Shown here piece after piece: positions 43,164 through 55,868 of a stretch of 64,000 nucleotides of DNA. A program made the translations under genes and the position numbers. The DNA comes from Rosa chinensis. Lineage: Eukaryota; Streptophyta; Magnoliopsida; Rosales; Rosaceae. Location of the stretch: positions 3,276,501-3,340,500 of the forward strand of contig NC_037092.1 in the NCBI RefSeq assembly GCF_002994745.2. Direction: 5' to 3'. Numbering within the stretch: the stretch's first letter is position 1; every line of letters begins with the position of its first letter. The notes below the pieces were generated by a model, which saw nothing but the letters and a program-made list of their open reading frames with translations, ran no database searches and was not told the DNA's origin.

Positions 43164-46100
43164 ATGGTTTTGAAAGCTCTGCTTCTCTTCCTCCTCTTTC
43201 AGTTCTGCACTTGCAGGGACACCATGAGAGGGAACGGAGAACAATTGAAGGATGTTGATGGTGACTATTTAGTGTCCAAAGAAAGCAAGTTTGAATTGGG
43301 TTTCTTCAGCCCTGGAAATTCTAGCTACCGGTATGTTGGAATTTGGTATTCTCAGACTAGAGTATCTGAAAAAACAGTGGTGTGGGTTGCAAACAGAAAC
43401 AATCCCATCAATGATACCTCTGGTGTGCTCACATTTAACAGGTATGGAGAACTAGTCCTTTATGCTCACAACATGGAGAGTATTCCTATATGGTCTACAC
43501 ATGTGTCGCAGTCGGTCCAAAATGTTAACACAAGCACTTTATCTGCACAGCTTTTGGATACAGGAAATTTAGTTGTGTTCCAGGATGATAATAATGATAT
43601 CTTTATATGGCAAAGTTTTGATTATCCTACAGATACTCTGCTTCCAGGAATGAGACTTGGATTGAATCGGAAAACTGGGCTAGAATGGGCTTTAACATCC
43701 TGGAAGTCACAAGATGACCCTGGAACTGGGGACTATACACATAGGCTTTATTTGAATCAGACTGCAACCCCCCAATTTTTTACATATAAAGGTTCAAGTA
43801 AGTATTGGCGAAGTGATCCAGGGCCATATGCTACGTTGGTCACTAATCAAGACGAAACGTATTATTTCCTGAATAACACCAATGGAATTGCAAGAATAAT
43901 TTTGAATGGTTCAGAGTTACAGCGCCTTACATGGAGTGATGGAGACCATCAATGGAAGGAAACCTATGCTGTACCGACATTCCGGTGTGACTGGTATGGA
44001 CATTGTGGTGCCAACAGCAAATGTAGCCCTGACAATATTAGTCTGTTTGAGTGTGACTGTCTACCCGGTTTTGAACCAAAATCTGTCAATGAGTGGAATC
44101 AGAATAATGGGTCAGATGGATGTGTGAGTAAGCGAAATGAAGTTTCTAAGTGTGAGAATGAAGAAGGGTTTGTGAAGGTCACAAGAGTTAAAATTCCAGA
44201 CATATCAATAGCAGCTCGATTGGAAGCACGTATGAGTAACAAAGTGTGTAGGCAGAAGTGCTTGGCAAATTGTTCTTGCACAGCATATATGAGCATTGAA
44301 AATGAAAAAGGGGTTGCTGATTGTTTGACATGGTATGATGATTTGATGGATATTTTAGTGTACACAGAGGTTGGACGAGATCTATATGTTCGTGTGGATC
44401 GAATCGAATTAGGTAATGTACTACATCGCTTGCAATGGAATCAGGCATAAGTTTTTATATCACAATTCCTGTTTTGTTTTTTATGCTTTTCTAAACCTTT
44501 GTTACTCTCTTATATATGTAGCTGAGAATTCTAGAAAATCAAAAGGTTTCTTGGAAAGAAGGGGTATGCTGGCTATTCCAATACTCTTTTCTCTGCTAGC
44601 ACTGGTACTAATCATTATGTTCGCTTGCTGGTGGCGTAAGAAAAAAAGGAATACAACAGGTACAATTTGCTCTTATCTACTTTTATTTGTTATCTGCTTT
44701 AATTTTCATGAGCTGATAAGGTTGTGCAGTAGGTCATATTAATGAAAGAACTCCAAGATCAAATGCATTTAAGAAAATGCACTGAAGTCATTATGTCATG
44801 CAGTCAGAACTGTGAGGTTCAAATATTGGTGTATAGAATAATTGTTAGTTCTTTTGGCAGAAATTGTGGAGGCGGATGAACTTGAGGAAACTAAGAGACA
44901 CCCCGAATTGCAATTTTTTGATCTGAACACACTAATGGCAGCCACAGATAACTTCTCTCATGTCAATGAACTCGGCCAAGGTGGTTTTGGCGCTGTTTAT
45001 AAGGTGAGACCAAATTTTGAAACACTTTGTAATTGAATGATTTCTTCTGAACACCAAAATTCTATTTCTCTGGTTATTTGATTGTGTTATACTATTCTTC
45101 TTTAACTAATCAACAATTTAGTGAAAATTTTATATTAATCTTAAACCATAACTTCAGGGTCAGTTACCAAATGAGCAGAAGGTAGCTGTAAAAAGGTTGT
45201 CTAAAACATCAGGACAAGGGACTGAAGAATTCAAAAATGAAGTTGCACTTATAGCAAGACTTCAACACCGCAATCTCGTAAAACTCTTAGGCTGTTGTAT
45301 AAAGGGGAAAGAACGAATGTTAGTCCTGGAATACATGCCGAACAAAAGCTTGGACTCATTTCTCTTTGGTATGTCTTTGGTAAAGATTAATTCATTTGTG
45401 CCATTTTAAGATAATAACATATAGAGCTTCAAAAATATGTATCATAAAGTAACAAAAAGGCCAAATATCTGATGTAGATCACACAAGACGGTCCTTCTTG
45501 GATTGGGAAAAGCGCTTTGAAATTATCAACGGGATTGCTCGTGGGATTCTGTATCTTCACCAAGACTCAAGATTGAGGATTATCCATAGAGATCTAAAAA
45601 CCAGTAATGTTCTTCTAGATGCTGAAATGAACCCAAAAATTTCTGATTTTGGCATGGCAAGAATATTTGACGGGGACCAAATTCAGGATAAAACAAACCG
45701 AGTTGTTGGAACATAGTAAGAACCATAATGTAACTTTTCATATTCATTTTACTATGTTTGGCTGTAACGTTTTTTCTTTTCTTCATATGCAGTGGCTATA
45801 TGTCACCAGAGTATGCAGTATTTGGCAGATTTTCTACTAAATCTGATGTCTTTAGTTTTGGGATCATTTTGTTAGAGGTTGTAACTGGCAAAAGAAACAA
45901 TGGTTTTTCTCAAGAGGATCCTTCCATGAACTTGATAAGACACGTAAGTTGCACATATTTTTCTATGAATTTACCCATAGTACTTGTTCATCCATTTCTC
46001 AAATCATACATCCAACTACAGGTTTGGGAACTCTGGAGAGAAGACAGAGCCTTAGAACTTGTGGATTCGAATCTGGAGTCATATAATTCTGATGAGGTCA

Positions 46101-46324
46101 TGAGATGCATTCAAGTTGCGCTCTTGTGCGTGCAAGAAGAATCAAAGGACAGGCCAGCCATGTCTGCCATTGTTTTCATGTTGAGTGGTGAAACATCTCC
46201 TCCATCGCCTAACCAACCTGCATATGTTTTCAGAAGAACCTCCAGCATTGATGCTGATCCATCAGTACCAATACGATTATATTCTATAAACGACTTGACA
46301 ATAACTGCAGAGGAAGGTCGGTAA
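43164..46324 (+). CDS. G-type lectin S-receptor-like Ser/Thr kinase (copy H)
   Basis: Intact, 810 aa from the Met at 43164, chosen because the signal peptide ([17 protein letters not shown]) begins there and both plus-strand pseudogenes have the equivalent start; an in-frame Met at 43110 would add 18 polar residues. Exons 43164-44412, 44522-44659, 44861-45003, 45158-45368, 45478-45715, 45793-45943, 46022-46324; all GT-AG, summing to 811 codons. B-lectin [17 protein letters not shown]-like [16 protein letters not shown] with [14 protein letters not shown]. Kinase: [27 protein letters not shown] (Asp about 619), [15 protein letters not shown]. Tail [14 protein letters not shown] copia element lies 31 bases past the stop, in the expected 3' UTR. 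Confidence 0.93.
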
Positions 46325-46355
46325 TGATACAAGCTCCTGCTATTTGTAATTATCA

Positions 46356-46559
46356 TGTAAAAATAGATTTTCATTGATTTGTACAATTGCATTCTTTACA
46401 ATATATAGGAGTATGTACCATCAGTTCTACATGAGACAATAATGCTGTATTAACTACATTAATAACAATATCAAAACTGATGCAAGATAGCAAAACGAAT
46501 GCAGGACATTATAGCCATATTATTGGCTATTCAATGGAGAAGAGTGATTGTCGCTAACA
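46356..46559 (-). repeat. 3' LTR of Ty1/copia element
   Basis: 204 bp, TG...CA ends, matching 51095-51298 with four substitutions. On the minus strand a polypurine tract (AAGTTTGAGGGGGGC, 46560-46574) directly precedes it, which fixes the element's orientation. TATCA flanks the outer edge at 46351-46355. Confidence 0.95.
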
Positions 46560-49500
46560 GCCCCCCTCAAACTTGGCGGTCCTGGATGGACAAGTTTGGA
46601 AGAGAAAAGAAGATGACTAGATTTGTGAAGCGGCTTTGTTAGCAAGTCAGCTAGCTGGTCTCTGGAAGGAATGAAGCAAACTCGGTGACTACCACGAGCA
46701 ACCTTTTCATGAACGTAGTGGTAATCAAGCTCAATATGTTTCGTGCGAGCATGGAACACAGGATTGGAATCCATATAGGTGGTGCTGAGATTATCACAAT
46801 GGAGCAAAATTGGAAACTGAATTTGGGCACCAAGCTCATACAATAAATAACCCAACCATGTTGTTTCGGCACTAGCATGAGCAAGAGATCTATACTCGGA
46901 CTCAGCACTAGACCGTGCTATGGTGGGCTGCTTTTTAGAACACCAAGAGATGAGGTTGGAACCAAGATAGACAAGATAGCCAGATGTGGAGAACCGACAA
47001 TCAGGACAACCAGCCCAGTCAACATCAGAGTAAGCCGAGAGATGAACCGGTTGACGTTGGGGAGTGAACAACAAACCATGACCAAGAGAACCTTTAACGT
47101 AACGGAGAATGCGCTTGACAACTATAAGATGAGGGACACGAGGATGACTCATAAACTGGGAAACCAAGTTAACGGCAAAGGCAATATCAAGCCGAGTGAT
47201 GGTAAGATACTGTAAGGACCCAACAAGCTCACGATACAGTGTAGGATTTGGAAGCATAACTCCATCAGTAGAAGTAAGATCAGACTTGGCAGACATGGGT
47301 GTGCTGACAGGCTTGCTGAACAAGAGATCATGTTTGGAGAGAAGATCATGAGCATATTTAATTTGGTTTATGGGCAGGCCATGGGAATGTTTAGTGACCT
47401 GCAACCCTAGAAAATAATGAAGAGGACCTAGATCCTTGATGTCAAAACCACGACCAAGAGCATCAATAAAACATTGGAGGAGATAATCACTGCTGCTCAT
47501 AACAACAATATCATCAACATATAGCAGAAAGTAAATTGTGTGTAGCCCATGTTGATAATTAAACAAAGAAGGGTCTGCAATACTCTGAATGAACCCAACA
47601 GATAAAAGAAATGTACTCATGCGATGAAACCAGGCACGGGGTGCCTGTTTCAAGCCGTAAAGGGCTTTGTTGAGTTTGCAGACATGAGTGGGGCGAGAAT
47701 CATCGACAAAACCAAGTGGCTGAACCATATACACATCTTCCTTAAGAATGCCATGAAGAAAGGCATTCTTGACATCTAATTGACGAAGAGACTAACCCCG
47801 AGACACAACAAGAGTAATCACAGTACGAATAGTAGCAGGTTTAATCATAGGGCTAAATGTTTCATCATAATCAATACCTTGCTATTGATGAAAACCCTTG
47901 GCAACAAGACGAGCCTTGTATCACTCAACCGAACCATCAGACTTCTGTTTGACCCGAAACACCCATTTGCAGCCTACTGTATTTTGTGTGGGGGAGGAAG
48001 GCACCAAAGTCCATGTGTTGTTCTTCAACAGAGCATTGATTTCTTCGGTCATAGCTGCACGCCATTCTGGTTTCTGAGAGGCTTGAGAGTAGCAAGTAGG
48101 TTCAACTGTATCAACCAAGGTGAGAAGAGCCCGAGGAATGGGATACCGTACAGTACCATCGGTGCGGGCGAGGGGCTGAACAATTCCTTCGCGAAGGCGG
48201 GTGACCATAGGGTGGATTGGGTGAGGAGCGGTGGCCGAAGGAGGAGCGGTGACAAGGGGAGGGGCCACCGGCTGAGAAGAGACACTAGGGGATGTAGTGG
48301 CGTCATGGGACGGGGCAATTGGAGAAGTGGGGGAGGCCGGAGCCAGACGGTGCGGGCTGGGTTGCTAGAAGCGCTGGGGCCTGAGGAGGCGCGGCTTGAG
48401 CAGGGAGAATCTGAGGCGCAACCGCTTGGGGATGGCGCGTGTAAATGAGCAGCTAGAGGAGCGACGCGGGTGTGCGTCGACGACGGGAGTGGAGAGGCGC
48501 CGGAATCACCGGCGGTGGTTGGCAATGGCAGATCGACCGACAATGTAGGGGAGGGCACCTGGGAAGGAGAGAGCAGATGTGGCAGTTGTGCTGGTGTGGT
48601 GGACTGAAGAAAGACAGACGCATTTGCGTCCGATGCACCAAGGCTGGGGGCTGATGGACCTGCGTCTGAGGCAATAAGAGAGGGAGCTAATGGGCTCGGC
48701 AGGGGGGCTTGCGGAGAGAATGGACTGGACAAGGAGATGAATTCTAGTAGATCAGTATTAGTATGGACCTGCAATTCTTTAAATGGAAAATGATTTTTGT
48801 TAAATAAAACATGACGGGAGACATAGACTCGACCAGTTTTGGGATCAAGACACCTATAACCCTTATGAGTAGGACTATACCCAAGGAAGACACACTCAAC
48901 GCTTCGACTAGAGAGTTTGTTGGAAACATAGGGACCTAAATGAGGAAAACAAGAGCATCCAAAGACACGAAGGGAAGAATACGAGGGAGGAGTATGGAAG
49001 AGACGATGATGAGGAGTATCCCAATTGAGTACAGGGGTACGAAGAAGATTAATGAGATAGACAGAGGTCAAGGTGGCCTCAACCCATAAGTTTTGAGGCA
49101 CAGCAAAGGTGAGAAGAAGAGTGCGAATCACGGTGGCGATGTTTGCGTTCAGCGAGGCCATTTTGTTGTGGGGTATGGGGACATGAAAACCGTTGTTGGA
49201 TACCCAAGGAGTGACAAAAATGAGAAAAGGCGTTATTGACATATTCAGTGCCATTGTCACTTTGGAGGAATTTTATGGATCCATTAAAGAGATTAAGAAA
49301 CATGGCTACCAAATTTTGGAAGTGTGTAAGGACCTCATTTTTGCGACGCATTGGAAAAATCCAAGTGTAATGGGAGAATTCATCAGTGAAAAGAACATAG
49401 TATTTAAAGCCACTAACAGACAAAGCGGGGGACATCCAAACATCACTATGAATAATATGAAATAGAGTGGTAGCAGATACATTATTGGAAAGGAAGGGTA

Positions 49501-51094
49501 ACTGATGTGATTTTCTAAGTGCACAATCACGACAAAAATTATTAAATGTAGAATAAGATCCAAGAGCAGTCTTTAACGAAGCTAAAACTAGATACGAAGG
49601 GTGACCCAGAAGATTATGCCAGAGAGAGGAGTGAATGGTGGCTAGAGCATGAGGGGTGGTGGGGACAGACGACAAACGAAGTGGATACAGGCCATCTTTA
49701 CAGGGGCCCTGAAACAATAGACAACCGGTTCGTAAACAACGGATTTGATAAAAGTTAGGAGCAAAAAGAAAATAAACAAGATTATCTTGAGTGAAACGAG
49801 CGACAGACAATAGATTTTTATGAATGGAAGGAATATGTAAGACAGTTTCTAAGAAGAAACGAGAACTGCCTAATGATAAAGAAAGGGTACTAGAATGGGA
49901 AACCGGCATTGTATCACCGTTACCCATATAAACATTGTGTGGGCCACCATAAGGCTGAGAGTTTTGGAGAGGCATGGCTGTCATGTGGTGAGTAGCACCA
50001 GTATCGGGATACCAATTCGGTTCACCAAGAAAATGGGCACAGGCAAATGGAGGAACGGTAGTTGGGCCGGAAAAATGATGTGGGCAATCAGTGACAGCAT
50101 GCTGATTTGTTTGACAATTGGAACACCACTGTGGGCCTGGATCAAGTAGCCCATTGGACCATGTAGGACGGGCATACTAAGGAGCTAAAGGGAAAGGTGG
50201 GTTCGAGTTTTGATGGAACGCGTTGTGTTGAGGCCGTGCACCCCCAAGGCGGTAACGCTGGGTATTGCGCCCACCAAACGGCGGTCGGTGACTGTCACGG
50301 CGAGTTTGGGGAGGACGGGGCTGTGGCTCGGGTGCTGGGTTTTGATGAAAGAGGTCTATGCCTGAGGTAGGATCAGAAGAACGAGTCTGTTGAGATTCAA
50401 AAGCAAGGATGCGAGCACGGAGGTGGGAGAAATCAGGTAGGGATTAAAATTAGGCAAGGGCAGTACGGAGCATGAGGTAATCTGGACCAAGCCCATGAAG
50501 GGTGGCGACGACTAGATCAGCATCAGAGACCGGTTGATTGATGGAGGCCAGAGAATCAGCAATGGATTTGTCTTGTTAAAGATACGCATCTACGAATTAG
50601 GAGCCCTTTTGAAGATCAAAGAGTTGGAGCTTGAGGCTGGTGGCGCTGGTAACGGAACGTTGGGAGAAGTGGCGGGCGAGGCAGTCCCATATCCCCTTGG
50701 ATGTATCAAATCCAATGGTAAGACGAGCTACGTTTTCGGTCAATGATGTTGTGAGGATGCTTATAATTTGTTGGTTGGTGGTGAACCATTTTTCGTGCTC
50801 GGGATTCGGAACAGAGGTGGCAGGATGGCCGTCAGTGGCAGCGGTGGTGGTGGTGGCAGAGGGTTCAGGAATAGAACCATCGACATAGCCCCAAAGTTTG
50901 GCACCATGAAGGTAAGGTTTAACCTGACGGAGCCATACCAGGTAGTTTGTGTCATTGAGTTTGGTAAACTGGGCAGTATTTTGGGAAGGAGGATTAGACA
51001 AGGAAGAAGCCATGATAAAGGAGGAAGTAGGAGCTGGAGAGAAAGAGGAACACGACACAGGAGGGAAGTTTGACACCCTAAACAACTGATACCA

Positions 51095-51298
51095 TGTAAA
51101 AATAGATTCTCATTGATTTGTACAATTGCATTCTTTACAATATATAGGAGTATGTATCATCAGTTCTACATGAGACAATAATGTTGTATTAACTACATTA
51201 ATAACAATATCAAAACTGATGCAAGATAGCAAAACGGATGCAGGACATTATAGCCATATTATTGGCTATTCAATGGAGAAGAGTGATTGTCGCTAACA
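51095..51298 (-). repeat. 5' LTR of Ty1/copia element
   Basis: 204 bp; it differs from the other LTR at four positions and is followed (minus strand) without a gap by the tRNA-Met-type primer binding site. Confidence 0.95.
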
Positions 51299-51914
51299 TA
51301 TCACTACACGTAACTCTTTTTGGTTTTAGTTCGTTATTAAATTTACTGCTTTGTTAGGCATGCATACAATTAAGTTTATCATCATGTGATGTACTATCAC
51401 ATCCGTTGGCCTTTAATTGATACATTAGCATTGCAGTAGTAGACAATCACTCGCTGTTTCATTCTGGTTCCGGAAGAAAAGGTATACATAGAAGAAAGGT
51501 ACATACATAGGCGCAGACTAAAAAGAATGTTTTGGCGTTTCTCCCTTATAGTTTTCTGTTTTTGTCAAACGAAAACAAAATAATATATTATGATCCTACA
51601 AGCAAGAAATCAGATACTTCGTTAGTGCATACTCCATTAAGTCTCAGCAAAGAAAATCATTTTATTACATTATAATATGAATCATATAGTCAACATCCAA
51701 GACCATTTTAGTTTAAAACTCGATCAATTTTTCCTCGATCAACATCCAAGACCATTCTAGATAGCTCATTCTCAATTTGTTGTGCATAATTGACAAAATG
51801 TGTCCTATTGGACTATTGGGGAAGTTCAGAAAATAAGAAGATCAACGTAAGACAACTATAAAAATTAGAAAAATGTCACTGTTGCGTACCAACAAAGTTG
51901 CAAATGCCCAAAAA
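51299..51914. other. Displaced 3' flank of copy H and 5' flank of copy I
   Basis: Starts with the second TATCA duplication. A 21-bp block around CGATCAACATCCAAGACCATT recurs in part (about 51,692 and 51,735). No gene. Confidence 0.5.
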
Positions 51915-54220
51915 ATGTTCTTCAAAACTCTGCTTCTCTTCTTCCTCTTCCGATTTTGCGATTCCAGGGACACCATAACATGGAACCAAGAACAACTGAA
52001 GGATGATGGTGGAGTTTTAGTGTCCAAACAGAGCAAGTTAGAATTGTGTTTCTTCAGCCCCGGAAATTCTAGCAACTGGTATGTTGGAATTTGGTATTCT
52101 CAGACTAGAGTATCTAATAAAACAGTGGTGTGGGTTGCAAACAGGAACAATCCCATCAATGATACCTCTGGTGTGCTCAAAATAAACAGGTATGGAGAAC
52201 TAGTCCTTTATGCTTATAACAAGGAGAGCACTCCTATTTGGTCTACTAATGTGTCGCGGTCGGTTCAAAATGTTAACATAAGCACTTTATCTGCACAGCT
52301 TTTAGATACAGGAAATCTAGTTGTGTTCCAGGATGATAATAATGAAAACTTTTTATGGCAAAGCTTTGATCATCCTATAGATACTTTAATTCCAGGTATG
52401 AAAGTTGGGGTGAATTGGAAAACTGGGAAAGAATCGGTTTTAACATCTTGGAAGTCACAAGATGACCCTGCAATTGGGGACTCTACCTTAAGGCTCTATC
52501 CAAATCAGATTGCATCCCCTGAAATTTTTATGTACAAGGGTTTGAGTAAGTATTCGCGAAGTCTAGGGCCATCGCCTAGTGTGGTCACTAATCAAGAGGA
52601 AACTTATTATCTCATGGATGACACCAATGCAATTACAAGAGCAACAGTGATTGATTCTGTGCACAAGCGCTTTACATGGGATGATGGTGGCCTTCAATGG
52701 AAGGAAGAATACTCTTAACCGAAGTCCCTGTGTGACTGGTATGGACAGTGTGGTGCCAACAGCAAATGTAGCCCTGACAACATTAATGCTATGCTGTTTT
52801 GGTGTGATTGTTTACCAGGGTATGTGCCTAATTCTATAGGTGTTGGAATCAAAGAAATGGGTCAGGTGTATGTGTGAGTAATCGACCTAGTTTGTTGAAG
52901 TGTGGTGATGGAGACGGGTTTATGAAGGTGGCAAGAGTTAAATATCAGGACACATCGACAGCAGCATCGTTAAAATCAGGAATGAGTGACAAAGAGTGTG
53001 AGTAGGAGTGCCTAAGAAATTGTTCTTGCACTGCATATTTGAGCACTGAAAAAGAAGGGTTGATTGCTTGACATGGTATGATGACTTGATGGACATTTTA
53101 GTGTACACAGAGCTTGGACAAGATCTTTACGTTCGTGTGAATGCAACCATGTTAGGTACTAATCTGCTTGCAATTGAAGCAAACTTAACTAACTACATAT
53201 AAGTGTTGAATGTCAAAATTACTTGTTTTTTTATGTCATTGTTTACTAATCATTTGTCACCCTCTTATGTAGCGGAAAATGTTGGAAGATCAGAAGGTTT
53301 CTTGGAAAGGAGGGGTGTGCTGGCTATTCCAATACTATCTACTGTGCTAGCATTGGTACTAATCATTATGCTTACATGTTGGTGGCGTAAGAAGAACAGG
53401 AACACAAAAGGTGAAAGACGTCAACGTTCTTATCTATTTTAATTAACTAGTTAAACTGCTTTAGTTGTTATGAGCTGGTAATACTTGTTCCATCGATCTA
53501 TAAATCACATGAAAGAACTTCAACAAGATCATCTGCATCTTGAAAACATGGACTAAAGTGATGATCTTATGCAGTTAGAACAGCGAGGATAAAATGATGT
53601 CGAGAATTATTGTTTATTGTTTAGGCATAGGCTTTGGTGAGGCAGAGGAGCTTGTGGAAACCCAGAGACACCCAGAATTGCAATTTTTCTATCTTGACAC
53701 AATAACAGCAGCCACAGACCACTTCTCTCGTGTCAATGAACTTGGCCATGGTGGTTTTGGCTCTGTTTATAAGGTATAGCAACAAATTTCTAAACATTTC
53801 TAGGCTCTAAAAATCTCTTATTGTTATGGCTATGTTAGGTTCTGGCATGGCTGTTTCTTTCACTATTCTTAATTAATTAATCAACAGTTTAGTTGCTCCT
53901 TAAAGGTATTGACTATGTGAAAGATTGATATTGAGATTAGACATAACTTCAGGGTCAGCTACCAAATGAACATAAAGTTGCTGTGAAAAGATTGTCCAAA
54001 ACTTCAGGACAAGGGATCGAAGAATTCAAAAATGAAGTTTTACTTATAGCAAGACTTCAACACAGGAATCTTGTGAAACTTTTAAGCCGCATGTTGTATA
54101 AAGGGAGAAGAAAGGATGTTAGTGCTAGAATACATGCCTAACAAAAGCTTGAACTCCTTTCTTTTTGGTACGTGTAGATGAAATAGTGATTGGTTCAAGC
54201 CATTTCTCAAATATAAAAAA

Positions 54221-55360
54221 GGGTTAAATACTTGTTACTCCTCAAACTTTTGCCTGAAAAACAGTTTAGTCCCTCGCCTTTCAAATTAAACTGAATAGTC
54301 CTTATTCTCTCTAATTCTCACACAACAGGTCTAAAATGACTATTCTATCCCCAAGATCCTTTTATTATTATTATTTCTCTCTTTTTTTAATTTCTCTCTC
54401 TCTTTTTATTTATTTTTGCTTCTTTTCTCTCTCTCCCTCTCCACAAATCAATCTTGTCCTTCTCAGTCTTCACTACTCTCTATAATTTTTCATCTTCATC
54501 TTCTTCTTCAACTCTCCAGAACCCACCACTAAATGGGTCTTCGTCTTCCTCTATCAGAGTGCTGTACTCGAAGCCCGTCCGCTTTAAGCAACCCTCCACT
54601 CCGTTTCTCGCCAGATGATGAGGTTGTCGGAGACGCCGGCGGGTTCTTGGGGCTCCAGAGCTTGGAGGACCAGGGTTCGGGTTCCAGGTCGAGCTTCGTG
54701 GCGGTGGACCTCGTGAATTGCTGGATCGAATTGGTAAATTGGTTACCCTTCATCCTTCTGAAATCTCAACCCGACGCCTCCAATTCTGATCGACAAGGCC
54801 CAGCCTAAATTCAGAACCCGAAGATGATTTTGGTGACCGGCAACAGAGGAAGAGGATCCACATCGCCGGAAGATGATTTTGGTGACCGGATCCACATCGT
54901 TAGGGTCAATGTCGTCGTTTGGGATTGGAGAGCCCGGATGTCATTTGGGACGGTTGGTCTATTCCCTCTGGTGCTCAACCCAGGACCTCCGGCGCTCAAC
55001 CTCTGGTGCTTGACCCAACTCTCTGGCGCTCGACTCAGGCCAGTGGCAGATGAGAATGATAAACCGGGTGCCCAGAGCTTTTCTCTGGGTGCCCAAAGCA
55101 ATTATTTTCTTTCTTCTTCTTTTTTCTATTTTGGTAAAATGGGATCGGAGCTGGGTGGAGATGGTGGAATTGGTCTATGAGGTTTGGTTGAGTTGGGCAG
55201 AGTGGTGTGACGAGGCTGTGGGCGGAAGAGACTGTCGAAGTGGGCGGAGGAGATGTTGAGGTCGAGGGAGAGATCTCCTCTGGTCCAATGGCGCCAGGAA
55301 GTTAGTCTTGGCCTTGTTGACAAGGAGAGACCTAGCAGCGCCGCTGTAGACGAGAGCTGA

Positions 55361-55405
<45 letters not shown>

Positions 55406-55612
55406 AAGCAGAAAACATAAAATAAAATAAAATAAAATAAAAAGAGAAAAATAAAAATATATATATAGAAAAAGGAACTGAGGGGTATAAATGTCATTTT
55501 GGACATGTTGTGTGAGATTTATAAAGAATAAGGACTATTCAGTTTAATTTGAAAGGCAAGGGACTAAACTGTTTTTCAGGCAAAAGTTTGAGGAGTAACA
55601 AGTATTTAATCC
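54221..55612. mobile_element. Mutator-like TIR element (possible Pack-MULE)
   Basis: The outer ~120 bp (54221-54340 and 55493-55612) are near-perfect inverted repeats, with weaker similarity continuing inward. Outside them is a 9-bp direct repeat with one mismatch, TATAAAAAA at 54212-54220 and TATAAAGAA at 55613-55621. Long TIRs plus a 9-bp duplication fit the Mutator superfamily. No transposase is present in the 1392 bp, so it is non-autonomous. The interior (about 54,500-55,340) is much GC-richer than its surroundings and contains frames of 91 and 96 codons on opposite strands. These could be captured gene fragments, but I recognise no protein. A (GA)n run lies at 55365-55403. Confidence 0.9.
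55365..55403. repeat. (GA)n microsatellite inside the MULE
   Basis: About 19 GA units between the GC-rich interior and the right TIR. Confidence 0.9.
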
Positions 55613-55868
55613 TATAAAGAATATCTTTGAAGCTTCTTTACTAAAGAGTACCATTTGCATTTTGATGTAGATGACACAAGACGGTCCTTCTTGGATTGGA
55701 AAAAGCGCTTTGAAATTATCAACGGGATTGGTCGTGGGATTTTGTATCTTCACCAAGACTCAAGATTGAGGATCATCCATAGAGATCTGAAAACTAGTAA
55801 TATTCTTCTAGATGCTGAGATGAACCCAAGAATTTCTGATTTTGGCATGGCTAGAATATTCCACGAAG

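Larger units (their letters stand above)
46356..51298 (-). mobile_element. Ty1/copia LTR retrotransposon, coding frame broken
   Basis: 4943 bp with 204-bp LTRs and TATCA duplicated outside both ends (46351-46355 and 51299-51303). The primer site TGGTATCAG (initiator-tRNA-Met type) starts at 51094. On the minus strand, in order: gag (from about 51013, MASSLSNPP, stopped near 50597), CCHC-type zinc knuckle (CSNCQTNQHAVTDC), protease DTGA (about 50000), integrase HHCC and catalytic HSDVW, QSDNGTEY and QQNGLAERKHRH, then reverse transcriptase YVDDIV (about 47520) and RNase H DVDWAGCPD. The order IN before RT marks it as copia. In-frame stops (near 47792 and 47882) and frameshifts (about 49140 and 48100) prevent a full polyprotein, although the LTRs are young. 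Confidence 0.96.
51915..55868 (+). pseudogene. SRLK pseudogene split by a MULE and cut off by copia (copy I)
   Basis: Exon 1 (51915-53155) is open for 267 codons from the Met at 51915 (MFFKTLLLFFLFRF) through B-lectin and S-locus. It then has a TAA in place of a sense codon near 52716 (EEYS*) and further stops and frameshifts in EGF and PAN. Exons at 53273-53410 (transmembrane), up to 53773 ([13 protein letters not shown]), 53953-54167 (frameshift after VKLL, where the GCC motif is disrupted) and 55671 to about 55868 ([17 protein letters not shown]) remain. Intron 4 contains the TIR element 54221-55612. Exon 5 stops after IFHED, where copia gag sequence begins; exons 6 and 7 are absent from the window. 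The closest intact copy is H. Confidence 0.92.

Noticed and set aside
47780..49465. Plus-strand frames of 222 and 90 codons
   Set aside because: Antisense to the copia integrase and reverse transcriptase; no independent coding signal.
55126..55506. 126-codon minus-strand frame with runs of Leu/Ser and Phe
   Set aside because: Generated by the (GA)n microsatellite and the AAATA repeats in the MULE.
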